Assembly (NCBI GenBank): GCA_002633005.1
Contig: NMRA01000354.1
Span: forward strand, 177,634-241,633
DNA from: Phoronis australis
Lineage: Eukaryota > Phoronida > Phoronidae
Reading direction: 5' to 3'
DNA: 64,000 bases
Positions 32,801-47,800 of this stretch are shown here, one piece after another. Position numbers and translations under genes: made by a program. A model generated the notes under the pieces. That model ran no database searches, was not told the origin of the DNA, and saw only the letters and a list, made by a program, of their open reading frames with translations. Each line of letters starts with the position of its first letter. Positions within the stretch are counted from its first letter, which is position 1.

Positions 32801-35800
32801 TCAGTCCAGAGGGTCCGTATTCCGATTGTATGTTATGCCCATTCCCACTTGGTTTTGTACGTTTTCAAGATCGTACCAAGATCATCTTGGTGCGACATGG
32901 CCCTTAAGAATCGTTTACACGGCCTTCAATCTTTTAAATTGGGTCGAGTTGGAATAGTTCAGCAACAAATCGCTTCATACATGAACCCTCTGATTCACCA
33001 GTATTTACCCACAATGCTATGCTTCTGTAGGATGTACACCAGCACAATTTTACATCAACACCAGTTTGTCATTTGTCACTCTAGTCCCAGTAAAATGTTA
33101 GAACAATAGGACTTGAACATCCTTGTACAAGTAGTTTACCTTAACCTAGGATTCAGAATGTTGTATCCTAGCCTTAATCCACCCACAGAAGGAAGTACAA
33201 GTTTACTTTTATTTTACAAATTACTTCAGTTTCTAGTTTCATAAATTTACAGTTTCATAAAACAATAAGTGACGCACTTTTGAACCTTCGAGACCCATCA
33301 AGAAATTTGATAAGGTTGCATGAAATCAGAAAGTTGATACGAAGTGTGCAACGTGTTTGGTCGTCTCAAGTAAAAATAGGGTGACTTGTTAGTCAGAGCA
33401 GGAAGAATTAGAAAATTCAATATGGAAATTATGAAAATTAAGTCTTTAAAACCATGTAGAAGTATCCTCACTACCAATTATCAGCTTAACATGTAGTCAC
33501 TAATGGTGACCAAAGGATGCAAAATTACATTATTGATTTGATGGAAAATAATTATTGCCTTTGCTCCGGGGTAATTTCGGTGCCGATCTAGTTACCATAA
33601 TTTGTATTAGGGATAAAAAACACCAGCCAGTGTGAATTCATGTTTGCTATGAACAAACATATTCATCAACGCGTATTGCGCGTACTGCCATGGAGATCAA
33701 ATATTTACCTGCAGAGACGCCATTGTAAGAATGAGTGTGCGGACAATTGGCACGGGAATTAATGATTTATGATTAAAGCACATCTATTGGTTAATGTGCA
33801 TGACCACATCCGATTACATTAGTAAATACTCAAGAGGCACTGTGAATATTTTTTTCACACAAGGAAATGAGAAGACAGTAATAAGCAGAAATTAAATAGC
33901 ATTTTCATCCTTGTCACCATCTGGCTGGATATTTCACAATAAAGCAACAAACTCCTTGATCAATACATCATCCATGTTTTGATGATAACATGTAAATCTT
34001 AGCTGGTATGTATGGCCAAATGCAGTTTGACAGGAAGTAGCAGTTCAGTACAAACAGTATCAACGAGTGTTACAAACTGTCAGCTTTCCTTAACAGAATA
34101 TACTACACATAATGAATCTACTTTCCCAACAGAGAAAGCTATATTCTGAATGCTGATTTGCATTGTGTTCTGACAGAAAACTGCCTGGGTGCAACTTACT
34201 AGTATTCCCCAGCAGGTTCCCTACATAAACACTAGTGAGACAACTGCACTTTAAGGCAGGAAAACTGACTCAATTGTTTTAAAGTTTTGTTACAATTCCT
34301 AATACCATATTCGCCGTAACAACCGCCCATGCCCCTATAAGCGCCCCCTGAACCGAACTTTTCTAAGCGCCCTGGGCGGTTATTACGGCGAATACGGTAG
34401 CGTTTTTGAGAACAGCGCATAATGTATGGTATCTGAAAATTTTGTATAAATCCGATCAGCTATTTCTGAGATATGACGTTCCAAAGATTGCCAATAATGG
34501 GCATTTCTCGAGGGTCCTACATAACTTAACTCTAACCCAGATAAACCCCACTACTTCATTTCAAAATGGTTCAAGCCTCGAACAAAGTAAGTTTGCTTCC
34601 ACACGACAAATTTAAAACCATTTCAACATAAAACGTGTGAACACTGCTTTCGTGATATATGCAACCTTGAATCTTATTGCGCAAGGTCACATATCTAATG
34701 TTTGCTTTGTAAGACCACAAGGTAAAGTTAGAAGGTGGCACTACATGGCAAAATTGTTGACCGACATGAGAGGTGTCGCAATAGGCAATAGGTGTTGTAG
34801 TCTCTAAGAGTCCCGTTTAGATATCAACTTTTGGCCCGGCGCAACTGACACGGAGCAAATTGACAAGTGCCAAGCGGCCATTTATACACACAACTCACTA
34901 ACCATGGCAAGACGGAAATTAAAGGCTGGAGAGACTGGATCGCACAGGTTTACAAATGACGAGAGTTGCAGAGACAAAGAACCCGTACGTAGGTCATTGC
35001 ACAAGCGCAGTAGAGATGATAATTTCCGCCTTACTGCAGTTTCACTTTTAGACTTATAATTGACACGACGCAAGATGTTCGAGCGCAAATTACTCTACCT
35101 TACAAACGGATGGCAAGAATTTGTCACCGCCTTGTCAATTTGCGCTGTGTCAGTCCATTTACACACTGGAACAACTTGTTCCGTGTCAGCTGATCCGTGT
35201 CAACTTTGTAAGTGTAAAGGGCACTTAGTTCATGAAGAGACCATGAGTTTGGTTATACCCCAGTGGCCACTGATGTCAAAGTGGAAATTATAAAGACAGT
35301 TTAGAGCTCGAACTTTAGCATACCTTCAACTCCACAAAATTCCCATTCATCAAAAATGAGAAATGAGGTCGCCAAAACACGTAATCTGTGTATACGTGGG
35401 GGGTACAAAAGTCCTGGCCGTCAAAAACGCCGCACAGTTGGCAGCAACGTAAAATGAAAGTTAAGGATACCTGAATCAAAGAACTGACAAACTTGGCAAA
35501 CGTTTTGTTAGGCAAGACAGTCGAGATCTTGGCTTTCTAGTCAAACGGAAAATCAAAAGTTTTCACCTGGACCTCCGTAACACTCAATTACCTGCCATCC
35601 ACCCAACATTCTAGTCAGACTTGCCTCACCCAGCAATTTCGAAACTGTCTATTTACATCTTTACTTCCTGTAGTAGTTTGAGCACGTGCTCAGATGTTTG
35701 CATGGTGACTTTGAGGCTACATGGGATTTTTAATAGGTCACCAAACAAAATTTGAGGTCTCATTGGTGAGGTGTAGGTCATCATATTAGCCCTGAAGTCA

Positions 35801-38800
35801 CTCAGCTCACATGAAGAGTAAAGACACTGCATGAACTAAGCTGTATATCTCTCATCTTAACAGTGATTCTTATGTTTGCCCACATGGGCACTTGTCCTAC
35901 TCTGATCAGGTAGGGAAAGTTGTAACATCGCTGTTCGATTTGCGGGAGACAACTTTTGTCAATATCATGACATGTGCCTGGGAACCTTATCCTTGAACTC
36001 GAAATCAATTTCAAAATTAGTTATGACATTTTCCGTTGAACTTTAATACTTACTAACTCAAGATCAATGTCTATTCTTGCGTGCTCAAGTATTATTATGG
36101 TTCAGGCAGAGTGTTTATTTCAAGGTTGCACTTGATGAAGACTCAAGATTTCAAGCTCTGATTCAAAAACGTGTAGCTTAAATGCCAATTTAAAGTGGTT
36201 CAGATACAAGTTTCATTTCAGTCTTGCTAATATCTCCCTTCTGAAAGTCCCAGTGGTGTCGTAAATTTGATACTTAGCTCGGAAAGATGAAATGTCTAGA
36301 ACCCTTGAACCTAACTAATTGCAAAAACGAGTAGATGTACATGTACCAATGTTTAGGTGCATCACTCTCTGGCAGATGTCAGAAGCTACGAGGGGAAAGG
36401 GGCAAGGCAAATTGCTTAAGGGGAAAGTAACTGTTTTTATGTAACATTTAGTAAAAATACAGATACCTGGTTTTGGTTAGGCCAAAAAAAGCAAAGCTGG
36501 TTCTGATCTATACATCCACTGGAGACATGTGCTCACCGACTAAAAAAAGTCCACTCGTATCAATTTCAGATTTTGCGGTCTTTGGAAAGCTATACAAACG
36601 TAGACAAGGGAAACCAAGGTTTGTAATGCCATAATTTGCCAGGCGATGAGTAACTTTTTAAAAAATTGCTCATCTCAGGTGAAAAAGTGAGTAACTAACA
36701 AATACTACACCACAGACACATTTTTCAAAAAAAAAACAGAATCAATTCTGCTTTTTTGACTTTATCATGGAAATTAATTCAGCCGGTGCTCTCTCAGAAA
36801 CTCAGAAGCACTGGTCTTTCAGAAAAAAACATTATTTTAATTGAAAAGCAAGCTTATCATCACAACAACGGGTCAGGGTGCAGAACTCCCATCCATTGCA
36901 AGTGGTAAACGAGTGATTGCATTGAATCTTATCAAATGCTGGTAGAGAAAATTCAGGCCAGACATTGAAACTGAAAACAGCCCACATGACACAAGTCCAT
37001 TTCCCACTGAATCACAATATTCAGGAATGTGTAGTGGTAATAAATAAATCCTGATATTTTGCCACCACCACTTGTTGAGCAAAATACCAGTAGTATATGT
37101 CAATCAGAGCGTTTGGAGGGTGGCCCCAGTTTTATACAAAGTCGGTATTAGTTAATCAGGACTTTGCCACCAACACAGCGAACAGTACTGATCAGTCGTG
37201 AATCATCGCAAAAGGCGAAATACGTATTAATCATGAATCCATTACTTCGAGAATATGATTCTAATACGCCACCTGGTGTTTAAATCAGAGAACTAAGGGG
37301 TGTGGTAACACCGACGTCGCCAATAAATGGGAAAGGTACATGGAGTTGTAATAAATCAGAAGTCCTCGTTACAGCGCTGTTGGGAAAACAACATCATAAA
37401 TTTCACAAATGTAAAATCCTAAAAATGCCACTAGGGGCACAGTGGTAGTTGAGTCGGTCTGAAATTTGTTGTCATCTGCGAGTGGCTTAGGAGATACAGC
37501 ACCACATGCCGTACACCCAGGAGATGACGACGATACGCACCCATATAGAAATGACACAGGGGATCAAAAAAGATGTTTATGGTTGAAAATGGTTAAAAGG
37601 TTATTTAATTAAACAAGCACGGACTACACAAAGGGTGACAGTTATGTACCTTATAACACAACTGCCTCATAAAGGAATTTATTGTGTTGTCTGTAGCAGG
37701 GTCTCCATTTCTCAAAATTTAAATGTACCTTATAACACAACTGCCTCATAAAGGAATTTATTGTGTTGTCTGTAGCAGGGTCTCCATTTCTCAAAATTTA
37801 AAGAGGGTGGAACCATGCTAGACCACTTAGGCTACTTCTGCACTAACAGCCAACCATAGGCTGACAAAGGGAATGTCCTGATGTGGAGGGTTTTAAGCAG
37901 ACTATCTCAGGAATTTTGGTGAAATTTAGAGCTTGTTACTAACATTTTACAAAATCTTTTGGTTCAAATGAATCGTCGCTGGAATGAGTGAAATCTGCAT
38001 AATAAATTAAAGTAGTATTCATTCTGATCCAAATTTTTGCCAATGTACCAACACTGGTCAATCAATATTCAGAGCCACTTGTCTGTAACTAAAAGGATTT
38101 TGCTGGATTTGTTAATCTACATTTCCTGTACTGTCCTTACCTTCTCTAAAAACTAGACTGAATAGTTTTGGTTTCATGGAAGATTCCACAAGGTCTAATT
38201 GTTTGCAGGTGTTTTGTACAATTGCTATCAATAACTGTGCTGGGGACTTGGTAATCGCCCCTTCACTTGAAATGAGACATAAATTTGGATGGGGAAGTGC
38301 TTCATACGAAGGAACTCCTGCCATCAAAATTAATTAGTGCAGACACCAAAAGGAGCTTCTGTACCAAACAATGATTGTCTCAACTAAATTTAACAGAACT
38401 GTCCAGGCAAGATAAATTAAAAGAAGGTGCAAAGTCAATAACTGAAATTGAAAGAGGGCCCAGTGTCATGCAAAATAGCTGAATCCCCAAGTTGTGTGTA
38501 CCTCCTTGACCTTGAAAAACTACCTTGGTTACATAACACCCCACAGACAGGACACAAGTTTCTGTTCTCAGCATGCAGTTGTAGAATATGGGCCGCTCAT
38601 CCAGTTGAGTAACTTACATGGTGTCTGTTGGGTACCGGCTGTAACCATGGCTAGAGGGCGATAAGCCTGTTCTGTTCTGCAGAGTTATGTTATAAAACCT
38701 AATTTGTATTCAAGAGGTTTTTATTCCACACTTGCACAAACATCACAGTGTTCGGAACAGACAATCTATAGCTTAGTTGGCAGAGTAACAACCTGCCTAC

Positions 38801-41800
38801 ACCAAACAGTGGCACAACTTCCCAAATGACACTGCAAATGTCAACATTTCTCAAGTGTTACTTTGTTGCAGAAACCAGAGCCAAGGTAGTTCAATTGGGA
38901 CAATCGCATCGCACCCCTTTACTACAAGGGTAGCCCTTCAAAATAATTTACACATTTGCAGGCATTCATGAATTCTCAAAACAAATTCCTTGCCCTTGCG
39001 GAAACAAAATAAGAAAGCATGTGCAAGGCAAAGAATCAACTACACCAGCTTGTGTCAACATGTTGTGTTGCAAGAACAGCAAAATGTCAAGAAATTGCCA
39101 TGGATTTTGCCAGCATCAACAAGGCTCGGCCAACTTTAGAACTTCAAGCCAGTGGATCTAGATAATGCGCTATCCAAAGTTGGATAAGGAATTGGAAATG
39201 GGAGGTCAAACAGATTAAGTTAAGCGTATCAGTCAGCTGATTCAGTTACATTCAATGTACCAAAGTATAAAGATCACAAAGGGGCTTGAGTTCATCCTGC
39301 TGTTCATAATGCTTACTTGCTGATAATGTCGAGTGCATTTAATTCAGTTTAATGTTATCTATTTAGCATCGGAGGTCCACAAGGACACAGACTGCTAAAA
39401 AAATCACAAACTGTTAACAAAACAAACTCAAACGAGGAACCGAAAAAAACTGCCATTGTGTTTATTAGGCGTCGGGTTACAGAATGTCAGTTTTGTAGAT
39501 TTTGTTCAAAGCCATTTAGCACACAAAGCAGCACACTTGTGGTACAGAAATAGCCTAATTACCATTCAAGTTCGAAAGTTTTAATACTTTTAATCTCGAC
39601 ACCTCGCAGTTAGTGGCAACAAGATGGTTGTTGCAACTAATGATATACGATGGAAGTTGTTTTTCGGACAATGGTGCCTCATCTAAAATGTGACAATTCC
39701 ACAATTTTATTTTAAAACGATATTTTTCCTCTAGAAAAGATTAACTGTCCATAACTTTGAACAACATCAGTTTATATTTGTTGACGACCAAATATTTAAA
39801 ACTTTTGATAGAGACCACTTACCATGACAATATAACTTTAGCCAGTTTAGAGTGGAAGATAATATGAGGACCACATAACTGCAGATACATTCCCGATGCA
39901 GTTTGCTTCTCTGCCTCCCAAAGATAGCCAACAGAAAGTACACTTTTACGGAAACCGATGCCCATTTCCTTGGATGTACTCAGTCAGCGGTTAGCACCGC
40001 TGACATGAAAAATCCAGGCAGTGAGATAAAAGACAATTGATATCAACTAAATCAGAACCGATAGCATTGATAACAAGGAGCACTTGCATTTCCCCGTCTC
40101 ATAAAAGTTAAATAGATATATTAGAGTCTAATTGAGATAGATTGCTCTGTGTCAATACCTATTAAGGTTTACATCCTTTCAAAAGATTGACTTATCAGAT
40201 TTAATGGGTTTTTAACAGCAATGCTGTCACAACCAAACCTGTCACATCCAAAGCTGCTTAACGTACCCTAAGTTTTCCAAATTCATAATTTATTTTGGTA
40301 AAACAAGACAGATCCCTTTCAGAGAACAATAACAATAAATCGGTAAAAGTAACCTGCTCCATACTCAAACTAAATCAATTGTTACCACCAAAATAAGCCA
40401 ACAACACATCAAGAAGCTACATAAAAGTTACACAAGTCCTGTGGTCACATGTCAATGAAAAATATCCATTTTGAAAGAAAAAAATCATCTAAGCATCCAT
40501 TTTGGGTGCAACATTGGATACATTTTACTGTAAAAACATGAACAACTTAAGATGAATTGTATGATTTAAAATACTATCAGCAAAGACAGGAAAATAAATT
40601 TTGTAGTTGAGAAAAACTGTAGCTGTGTCCAGACAAACTAAACTCAGTTGCAATTCTTTGCATTGTCGCAACTTACATAGTCGCTAACATTCACACCATC
40701 AGTTAAAACTGCCTCCCGTTCAGTAATGCTAAGACCTTGCTAAAAAGCAAGACTTCGCGAGATTACACGAGATATTGCCGTGTATTTTAAATGAGAACAC
40801 GTGACTTTGACTAGGTTTTAGCAAGGTCCTAGCGTAGGTCCAAGCGTCTACTGAACGCACGCCCGTTGTAACCCTAGTTTGTAGTTTTGGTCACTAGTCA
40901 TCAGTGCAACCGCTTTTCAATTTCACCCGCTAGTGCGCCATTGTTTCTAACGAGACTTGACACCAGTTATAACTTTTGCAACTGCAATGTTCACACCAAG
41001 TTACAATGGTTATAACCTCTGGCTAAACCACAGTGAGCTCACTTCACCCTTCAGCTATGTGCCTAGGCTTCCTAGTAATCATTACAAGGTGTGTATTCAA
41101 ACTTGAAAGGTTCCAATATTGACAGTTTGTGTCCAAATGACACATCCATTGTCCTTGCCAGGGCATCCACATAAGTGCAAGGGCATGCACTCATGCTGCA
41201 TGAAGGCTTGATAGGGTCACACAGTGGCAATGACCAAAATAGTGTCATGTATCCCACCCTGGGGCAACAGGACTATTAATACACAGATAGCCCATCAACA
41301 CTAATCCAGTTCTCACAGAAGATTATGAGAGGAGCTGAATGGATTTAATTAAATAAGTAGAATGTACTATCTGTGAGCAATATGGACCAAGACAGTGAAT
41401 ACACATGTTAGGTTTATTATACCACAGAAGCAGTGAAGCAATAAATATTTACAAACAATGTCTATTTATAAACAAGGATCCAGCCACCTTGCATGCATGG
41501 TAACTGCCCACAAATTTCACACAACCACTGCATTTCCATTTGGTACACCAAAAATTATCTGGAAAGTAAGTTAAGTAACATATTGTAACTCACTTACTTC
41601 ACACGAGACTACATAGCGGATAATTTTGCTTTACCTCATTTGTGAAGGGTCGGTTTGCAGGTAAAGCCATAGCATTAACACACCTTTCTAACTGGGTTAA
41701 TTAAGGTCTGAGCATTGAATAATTACTACTTAATTCATCCATTCACTGTATGGGATATCTCATGATGTTGCAAACAGGTGAAAGAGGAGACCTAGATGAA

Positions 41801-44800
41801 TGTCCTGTGACCCAGATTTATTTGCTCAATACAGCATTTCACCAACAATGGGGTTCAACAATTTCATTTTTAAACAAGATAAATTAACTTAATAGTCGTT
41901 AGCTGAGTTATGTTCACAATAACATTTCCTTAAATTTGCAAACTTGCAGTTAACAAAGCTTACAAACTCATTTAATTTCCCACAGCCGTCAGCCACGAAG
42001 TCTTTATGTTCACTTCATTTCATACACCCTGACTATCAGAAAGATACATTTGATCTAATTTATTCGAAATTAGTGGAGAATCATTATACTGTGGAAAGAG
42101 GAAGAGTGAAAACAATGTGACTAAGGAAACAATCTGACATCATTCTGCAACTGGAGATAACGGCAATATCCACGTCTTTANNNNNNNNNNNNCAACTTAC
42201 ATAGTCGCTAACATTCACACCATCAGTTAAAACTGCCTCCCGTTCAGTAATGCTAAGACCTCGCTAAAAAGCAAGACTTCGCGAGATTACACGAGATATT
42301 GCCGTGTATTTTAAATGAGAACACGTGACTTTGACTAGGTTTTAGCAAGGTCCTAGCGTAGGTCCAAGCGTCTACTGAACGCACGCCCGTTGTAACCCTA
42401 GTTTGTAGTTTTGGTCACTAGTCATCAGTGCAACCGCTTTTCAATTTCACCCGCTAGTGCGCCATTGTTTCTAACGAGACTTGACACCAGTTATAACTTT
42501 TGCAACTGCAATGTTCACACCAAGTTACAATGGTTATAACCTCTCGCTAAACCACAGTGAGCTCACTTCACCCTTCAGCTATGTGCCTAGGCTTCCTAGT
42601 AATCATTACAAGGTGTGTATTCAAACTTGAAAGGTTCCAATATTGACAGTTTGTGTCCAAATGACACATCCATTGTCCTTGCCAGGGCATCCAGATTAGT
42701 GCAAGGGCATGCACTCATGCTGCATGAAGGCTTGATAGGGTCACACAGTGGCAATGACCAAAACAGTGTCATGTATCCCACCCTGGGGCAACAGGACTAT
42801 TAATACACAGATAGCCCATCAACACTAATCCAGTTCTCACAGAAGATTATGAGAGGAGCTGAATGGATTTAATTAAATAAGTAGAATGTACTATCTGTGA
42901 GCAATATGACCAAGACAGTGCATACACATGTTAGGTTTATTATACCACAGAAGCAGTGAAGCAATAAATATTTACAAACAATGTCTATTTATAAACAAGG
43001 ATCTAGCCACCTTGCATGCATGGTAACTGCCCACAAATTTCACACAACCACTGCATTTCCATTTGGTACACCAAAAATTATCTGGAAAGTAAGTTAAGTA
43101 ACATATTGTAACTCACTTACTTCACACAAGACTACATAGCGGATAATTTTGCTTTACTTCATTTGTGAAGGGTCGGTTTGCAGGTAAAGCCCTAGCATTA
43201 ACACACCTTTCTAACTGGGTTAACTAAGGTCTGAGCATTGAATAATTACTACTTAATTCATCCATTCAGTGTATGGGATATCTCATGATGTTGCAAACAG
43301 GTGAAAGAGGAGACCTAGATGAGTGTCCTGTGACCCAGATTTATTTGCTCAATACAGCATTTCACCAACAATGATGTTCAGCAATTTCATTTTTAAACAA
43401 GATAAATTAACTTAATAGTCGTTAGCTGAGTTATGTTCACAATAACATTTCCTTAAATTTGCAAACTGGCAGTTAACAATGCTTACATACTCATTTAATT
43501 TCCCACAGCCGTCAGCCACGAAGTCTTTATGTTCACTTCATTTCATACACCCTGACTATCAGAAAGATACATTTGATCTAATTTATTTGAAATTAGTGGA
43601 GAATCCCTAAACTGTGGAAAGAGGAAGAGTGAAAACAGTGTGACTAAGGAAACAATCTGACATCATTCTGCAACTGGAGATAACGGCAATATCCACGTCT
43701 TTAAAGCTGCATTTTATCCCGCTTAGCAACAGGGCTTGACACTTAAGTTTACCGTCAACTCTACAAATCAGGGCTTGGAATGACCAATGACAAAAAACGC
43801 GTACGGCCCAAATCATGCCCGCTAACCAGCCTTGAATTGGTCAATGTGAACCTTTCCTCGACAAAAATCGGGAGGACTAAAAAAAAAAACGTTACCACCA
43901 TCAGTAGCATGCGTCTGCGTCCTTTTAGCTCGCCCGTCCACTCCCAAACCCACACATTTTTGTTTTGGCTGCAGAGCGGAAACATAAAGAGCAACTTCCG
44001 CTTTTCGAGGTGAACGTCGTCTGCAACGCCGCGGTAAGAAAGGAATTTGCCGCGGAAATTTTATATCAAATCCGATTTTTTTTTTACGCGGAAATATTAT
44101 AAAAAAAGCGGACAGCACATTTGAAAAAAGCGGAAATCCGCGTTTCCGCGGAAAATTCCAAGCCCTGACAAATACAACCTGGTGAAAGTCCCAGGTTGAG
44201 AAAATGAGGACGCCGAAGCATGCACACATACGAAAGTTTCCTACAGATAGTGCACAGTTGGCAACAGCCGAAAATGCCAATGAAAAGGAGGTACTCAAAA
44301 TTGAAATCTAGCGAGCTGACAGCAAATGTCCACCACGATGCTCAAGATCACCTGGAAGCTTTGTTTAGGCAAATGGAAAATTAGAAGTATAGCATGTGTT
44401 CAATAATGGTCAATTTCCCCTCTTTGAATCAATATCACCCAAGGGCTTACATTCTACCTGAGAGAGAAGCAGACAATCCGAGCACATTCTCTGTGCATGA
44501 GTCATAAACAGGCAATTCCAGTAGGTCACCAAATCCACCTCTGAGCTGGTTAAAATAACGATAATCAAATCATGCCTTTCATTCTCATAAAATCAATCTC
44601 ACAATATTCCTTACAGTGACCAAACTTTTTGTAATATAAATATTCAAGATAAATCACAAAAATGATGATAGAGTTTTTAAAATTATCATATTGTTTCCGT
44701 TCTATGCAACGTTAATTTTTTCATGACCATCAAACAAGTCCTATTTTTTGATATCCCCTCATGCAAAACCAGAACATTTCAAAGTCAATTTCTAATGTTT

Positions 44801-47800
44801 GTTCAGCATTTTGAAGAACAAATTTATTAAGTGAAGTCTCTAAAAGTTTCCGGTTAATACTATCAGCCGTTCCAAAGCTGGAAAAAATGTACATTTTTCA
44901 AGGTCCTGCATAACCAAATGGTGCTTTCCCATTAGAGGCGAAACTTGGCTTTTACCGAAGTTTCGGTTAGTGGGAAAGGTTAACTGCGGTACTTAATCTG
45001 CAAGCAAAACTTAGCTGAAAATAGAAGGGTTTAAAAGTCAGGGCTTGGAATGACCAATGACAAAAAACGCAGAAACTTTGAAACTTCTACGGCCCAAATC
45101 ATGCCCGATAACCAGCCTTCAAATGGTCAATGTGAACCTTTCCCCGACAAAAATCGGGAGGACTAACGTTACCACCATCAGTAGCATGCGTCTGCGTCCT
45201 TTTTAGCTCGCCCGTCCACTCCCGACCCACACATTTTTGGCTGCAGAGCGGTAGTATTTGTCGCCGCGCTTAACAATAACACGAGACGCCATTGAAAATC
45301 CCACCACGCTGTCCCAGATGCCCCGGCAATGTTGACAATTTACGTTCCTCCGAAACATAAAGAGCAACTTCCGCTTTTCGAGGTGAACGTCGTCTGCTAC
45401 GCCGCAGTAAGAAAGGAATTTGCCGCTGAAATTTTATATCAAATCCGATTTTTTTACGCGAAAATATTATTAAAAAAAGCGGAAAGCACATTTGAAAAAA
45501 GCGGAAATCCGCATTTCCGCGGAAAATTCCAAGCCCTGAAAAGTACAGCTTCGGTACCCGCCAAAACTTCGGTGTAGCTGGAAAGATCAGAGTGAAGCTT
45601 TGTCGAAGGTATCGATAGAGGTCGCGGCTGCGATCTACAATCACGCGAGACTCTAACCATAGCCGATGTGCTCTCAATTGAATAAATAAAAGAAAGCATA
45701 TCTGATGAATAATGACACTGATAATTTTCATAAACACTCGTAAATGGTAGGAAAATAATTTTAAGTTAGCCTCAAACCCACTACTCAATTTCCGTTCGTG
45801 AGTACGAATGAACTGCACCCTCTGGTGTCTACTTTGATGACTGAATCGCCATAGTGATAACTTCAATATCGCTGTCTCTTATAAGTACAGTAAGCGAAGT
45901 TTCCCCAATGGGAAACCAACTTTAATCCAGTCAGATGTCCTTAGTGCATTTCACATGTGAAATTTAGCAGTACACAATATAGGGAGTAAAGTGCAGCCAC
46001 AAAAAATGTGTTTTCCACACTTAGAAGCCACATCAAGGTCACCAACTCAATTGAAAAACAGCACAAAGAACATAGGTCACAACACATTAGCAATGACCAA
46101 GAAGAATCAGTAACCCGGGCCCAGCAGCAAAGCAAATTGTGGAAACATGTCAATTCGATACACAGAGCACGATGTGCTGCCTTTGAAAGTATTGGGAGTC
46201 CCTTTGATAGCATTTGAGAAGACTGTCTTGAATGAGCAGCAAACAGGGTCACGCCGCACATTACACTTATTAAATTTGCTACACTTGTTTGCGTGACTTA
46301 CCTGTTACCCCCCTTCATTTGTCATTCTTAGCAGCACTTCACACATGCCTGTCCCACTGTGTATGTCTCCAGCTTAAGCTCTGTGGTGGCATTACTGCCT
46401 CATTTTATTTCCACTTGAGAATGAAACAAGTATGTTTTGAAATATGTGTACCTTTTCATCAAGTCTCTTGGTCAGTTATTTCATCAATGTTCTGTTGAGT
46501 GTAGAGTTTTATTCCGAACATATGAACGAAACGGAATAAAGACTGTCATTGTGTTTAATCAATTCTACACTCGTACTACAGGTTATATTTTTTACCCTAT
46601 CTACATAAAATTTGACACTACAGGTGTTTTGTCAATAGCTAGAGGTCAAATGTTTTGGTTGAAATCAAAAGAAAGATAGTGCTGTAGAAACCGTTTTGCG
46701 AGTTTTTGTTTGAGGCGCTATAAGTCTGCTGAACCTGTAGGGACTTTTTCTGTAATTTGTTATGTTCATAGATCTTTTCATGAGCTACCAGAACTGTTAT
46801 ATCTGTTTTCCTTTACGACTTGTAGTTTTTGAGTTATTCGAGATTTTCCGATGGCTCAATTGAATGATTTCTTGATCCATATCTCCTGACGCTGTGGTAA
46901 CTCAAAATGCAATGATATAAGTTTCCTTGCATTACAAAAAAGAATAACATATGTATATGAGATAGTGACTAATAAGAAGAATAACAGCTTGACACATGTG
47001 ATGCATTGTGGGTAAATATCTTAAAAAGGGAGTGGTGGTGTGTCATTTCAGGATGACCTATTTAGCATCAGTTTGAGTGCCCACTGTGTCCCTATTACAT
47101 GAGCTTGTGTGCTACTATGGAAGTCTTGTCAGACTATGTGAACACATAATCAATTAAAGAGATAGTATCATCCTAACTACAGGTACATGACCACTAATAG
47201 ATGAGTCAGGCACCAGCATCTGTTACACTTCACCCCAACAGAGGAAAAGCATGAATCCTCTATCTAAATGAAAAGCTCTAAGAAATACAAGAAAACTGCA
47301 CTACAGTAATGACTTGGAACAAGATACACTTGACATAAACCTAAATCCTTGAAATTGGTTACAAGGCTGACCAAATACTCAGAGAATGACAAAGTCCACT
47401 AAAACACAAAGTTCAAAGTGTAAAATGTCTTCATTACCCACCACACCTAATAACGCATGAACAAGTGAACCCCAGATAAAGACTATGTTTGAACAAAGAA
47501 CACAAAAAATAGAAATGAACTAACCACAGGCACCAATCACAACCTCGCACCCACTATGGAACACAGCTCATAGACCAAAAACACAGCTCTGGCACCTGTG
47601 GATGAGCACGATCAACAGACACTTTGCTCCCCATCCACTTTTTCTTTCCAAAAGATGGTGTATTAGAGTATTCTTGACAGAAGAGAGTATTAATTTTGAG
47701 GAACCACATTTTGTTTTGATTATAAGCTTGCCACAGAGAAACGTTTTGATTACATTCATTCCGTCTTTATAGTACAACACAACTACACAAAGATGTATAT

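Noticed and set aside
32756-33109. 117-codon plus-strand frame in CERS1 intron 1
   Set aside because: No family resemblance or splice context, and length is within chance expectation.
40669-43702. Real gene-associated tandem duplication
   Set aside because: The N gap at the junction and allele-like divergence make an assembly artefact more likely.
43822-44298. 158-codon minus-strand frame, and the similar 198-codon frame at 45270-45866
   Set aside because: Both translate the interior of CAGGGCTTGGAAT elements. The shared arginine-rich peptide follows the repeat, and frames run past element borders into unrelated sequence.
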